Assembly (NCBI GenBank): GCA_031431395.1 | Contig: JANPDJ010000118.1 | Location: forward strand, 1 to 41,645 | Origin: VGPE01 sp031431395 | GTDB lineage: Bacteria; Chloroflexota; Limnocylindria; Limnocylindrales; CSP1-4 | Length of the DNA: 41,645 nucleotides | Direction of reading: 5' to 3' | In this document: piece after piece, positions 40,302-41,645 of the stretch | Position numbering within the stretch: position 1 is the first letter of the stretch | Layout: every line of letters begins with the position of its first letter | Made by a program: the position numbers and the translations under genes | Notes under the pieces: generated by a model | Told to the model about the DNA's origin: nothing | What the model saw: only the letters and a program-made list of their open reading frames with translations | Databases searched by the model: none

Positions 40302-41645
40302 TCAGTCATGCCGGGTTCGCGGTTCGGCCACCAGGCGATGCGCGGCCTGCGCGGCGGCGCGGCCCCGGTCCATCGGCACCTCCCGGTACCGCCCCTCGAT
40401 GAAGTCATCGATCTGGTCCGACCGGTTGGGGCTGCCGGCATTGGCCGATTGGCCTTCAAGCGTGATCGTCCACGCGGAGCCGTCCGGGTCGCCGAGGTCG
40501 GCCACGAGCCGGTACCCGGCCCCGCCGATGCCCTCCCAGTTCCGGTTCAACGCCGCGTCGCCGGGGGCAGAGCGGCCGGCCGGGTAGCCGACGTTGTTGA
40601 GCACCGAGATGTCTCCGCCGGCCGGCTTCCGCGGCTGGTCGAGGAGCGAGCCGAGATCCCCGACGGCCGACAGGGGATGGCGGAGCGCCTTCTGGTGGAT
40701 CGCGCCCCAGCGCCACGCGCCGGGCCGATCGCCCAGGACCACGCGCAGTTCGCCGACGGCCTCGCGGAACGCGCCGGCCAGGGTCGCCCGTCGGGCTTCC
40801 TCGGATGGGAACCAGCCGATGTCGTCACCGGCCAGGAGGCGCAGGGAGAAACCGTGCATCCACGAGGCCACGAAGTCCGCGGACGCTTTCGGCAGGCGGG
40901 CGGCCGATACCGCCTGGGCCCACCGTGTCCAGAAGACCGCCCAGATCGCCGCGCCGGCCGAATCGACGGTCGCATTGCGGTCCCACGAGCGGAGGACATG
41001 CAGGGCCTCTGCGTCCGTGCCGTCCAGGCGGCCCTCCAGCGCCGCGAGGAGCGCCGCAAGCGCGTCGTCCGCCCGGCCCGAGTGCGCGTCGTTCTGCATC
41101 CGGCCGAACGTGGCGCGGTCGTGGGGGGTCAGTTCCTCGATCAGCTGCCCGATACGCCGGTGGCGGAGGCCCTCGTCCCACGTGCCGAAGAGCGGGTGCG
41201 GAAACTCCGCTTCCGCGATGGGTCGATTGTTGGCCGACCCAAGCCAGCCGCCGGAGGGATCCCGTGTCTGAGGCATCCCCTCAGGTGCGACGAGGCCGAG
41301 CCACGCGTCGGCGGATGCCAATCCGTCCCGGTAGCCACGCTCCACGCGACCGCGGACGGGGAACGTGCCCGTGTTCGTGAACGCGATGTGGCCGCTGGTC
41401 CCCAGGTCGTCCGCCACCATGAGGCTGAAGGTGGGCGACAACCAGCCGCGAACGGCGGTCATGGCCGCATCGACCGATTCCGCGCGATCCAGGCGGAGCT
41501 GCGCAGCCGGCCAGTCGCACGCCAGCTGCCCCACCCAGCGCATGGAGACGGGCCCGACCGGGTTAGCCGTCGCCGGAAGCAGGTGGTCAACGAGCGGACC
41601 GCGCCCGGTGACTCTGACCGTGAGCGCGACGGGCGCGGCTCGGCC
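40302..41645 (-). CDS. penicillin-acylase-family (S45, Ntn hydrolase) protein, 5' partial
   Basis: The frame runs off the right edge of the window; 447 residues are visible. The upstream portion reads VTGRGPLVDHLLPATA, equivalent to the RTxHGP block of the beta chain, and RWVGQ follows. GHIAFTNTGTFPVRG and GGWLGSANNRPI are also family blocks (cleavage of the precursor and the N-terminal Ser are outside the window). FSLMVADDLGTSGHIAF matches the usual FxxADxxGNIGY pattern. The family hydrolyses amides of hydrophobic acyl groups, and most members are exported. It is the first visible gene of the operon with the second amidohydrolase and DapA-family genes. Confidence 0.88.
   Translation of the reverse strand, partial: GRAAPVALTVRVTGRGPLVDHLLPATANPVGPVSMRWVGQLACDWPAAQLRLDRAESVDAAMTAVRGWLSPTFSLMVADDLGTSGHIAFTNTGTFPVRGRVERGYRDGLASADAWLGLVAPEGMPQTRDPSGGWLGSANNRPIAEAEFPHPLFGTWDEGLRHRRIGQLIEELTPHDRATFGRMQNDAHSGRADDALAALLAALEGRLDGTDAEALHVLRSWDRNATVDSAGAAIWAVFWTRWAQAVSAARLPKASADFVASWMHGFSLRLLAGDDIGWFPSEEARRATLAGAFREAVGELRVVLGDRPGAWRWGAIHQKALRHPLSAVGDLGSLLDQPRKPAGGDISVLNNVGYPAGRSAPGDAALNRNWEGIGGAGYRLVADLGDPDGSAWTITLEGQSANAGSPNRSDQIDDFIEGRYREVPMDRGRAAAQAAHRLVAEPRTRHD

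Overview
This window is bacterial DNA of very high G+C content. Genes are tightly packed, GTG starts are frequent, and neighbouring genes often overlap by 4 bp (ATGA or GTGA). Two ECF sigma factors are each fused into an operon with a membrane protein whose N-terminal segment contains LPDWVLDA/LPDRVLDAVLDQ and which carries RCC1 repeats of the GVKCWG...GQLGNGTTT type. Together with the gene content this suggests an uncultured soil or freshwater Chloroflexota (Limnocylindria-like); a deep Actinomycetota lineage is the main alternative. No rRNA, tRNA, CRISPR array, transposase or phage gene was seen. The taxonomic assignment is inference.

Layout. 1-2744: the 3' part of a HerA/DUF853-type ATPase gene, a small membrane protein, and a convergent gene for a secreted protein with a collagen-like Gly-X-Y run. 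2924-8835: a creatininase-family gene diverging from a five-gene plus-strand operon (DapA-family lyase, acetamidase/formamidase, amidohydrolase, enolase-superfamily enzyme, GntR/FCD regulator). 8986-14207: a small unknown protein, then two paralogous modules of ECF sigma factor plus transmembrane seven-blade RCC1 protein, separated by about 590 bp of repeats and gene remnants. 14343-15022: a VapC-type toxin-antitoxin pair. 15023-30619: ten minus-strand genes, nearly all translationally coupled, encoding amidase, dimethylformamidase-like protein, M20 hydrolase, Gfo/Idh oxidoreductase, metallo-beta-lactamase-fold protein, S9 peptidase, HyuA, D-aminoacylase-like amidohydrolase, HyuB and a CocE/X-Pro-type hydrolase. 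30712-34834: a divergent PotDBCA-type ABC importer. 34894-38289: two convergent beta-propeller lipoproteins (RCC1 and Kelch). 38387-41645: a second DapA-family plus amidohydrolase pair and the 3' part of a penicillin-acylase-family gene.

How it may work. Most enzymes act on C-N bonds of amides, N-acyl amino acids, cyclic amides/hydantoins or peptides, and they sit beside one solute importer. A plausible reading is an uptake and degradation island for an amidated or cyclic nitrogenous compound. An identical 16-base A+T-rich sequence occurs in front of both blocks, 25.5 kb apart (3732-3747 and 29197-29212). It is the natural candidate operator of the GntR/FCD regulator encoded at 8092-8835, and would make the two blocks one regulon. 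The substrate cannot be read from the sequence.

The second striking system is the duplicated sigma factor/RCC1 module. Its membrane protein places an anti-sigma-like cytoplasmic tail on one side of a single membrane span and a cysteine-paired seven-blade propeller on the other, which is the architecture expected of a one-protein envelope sensor.
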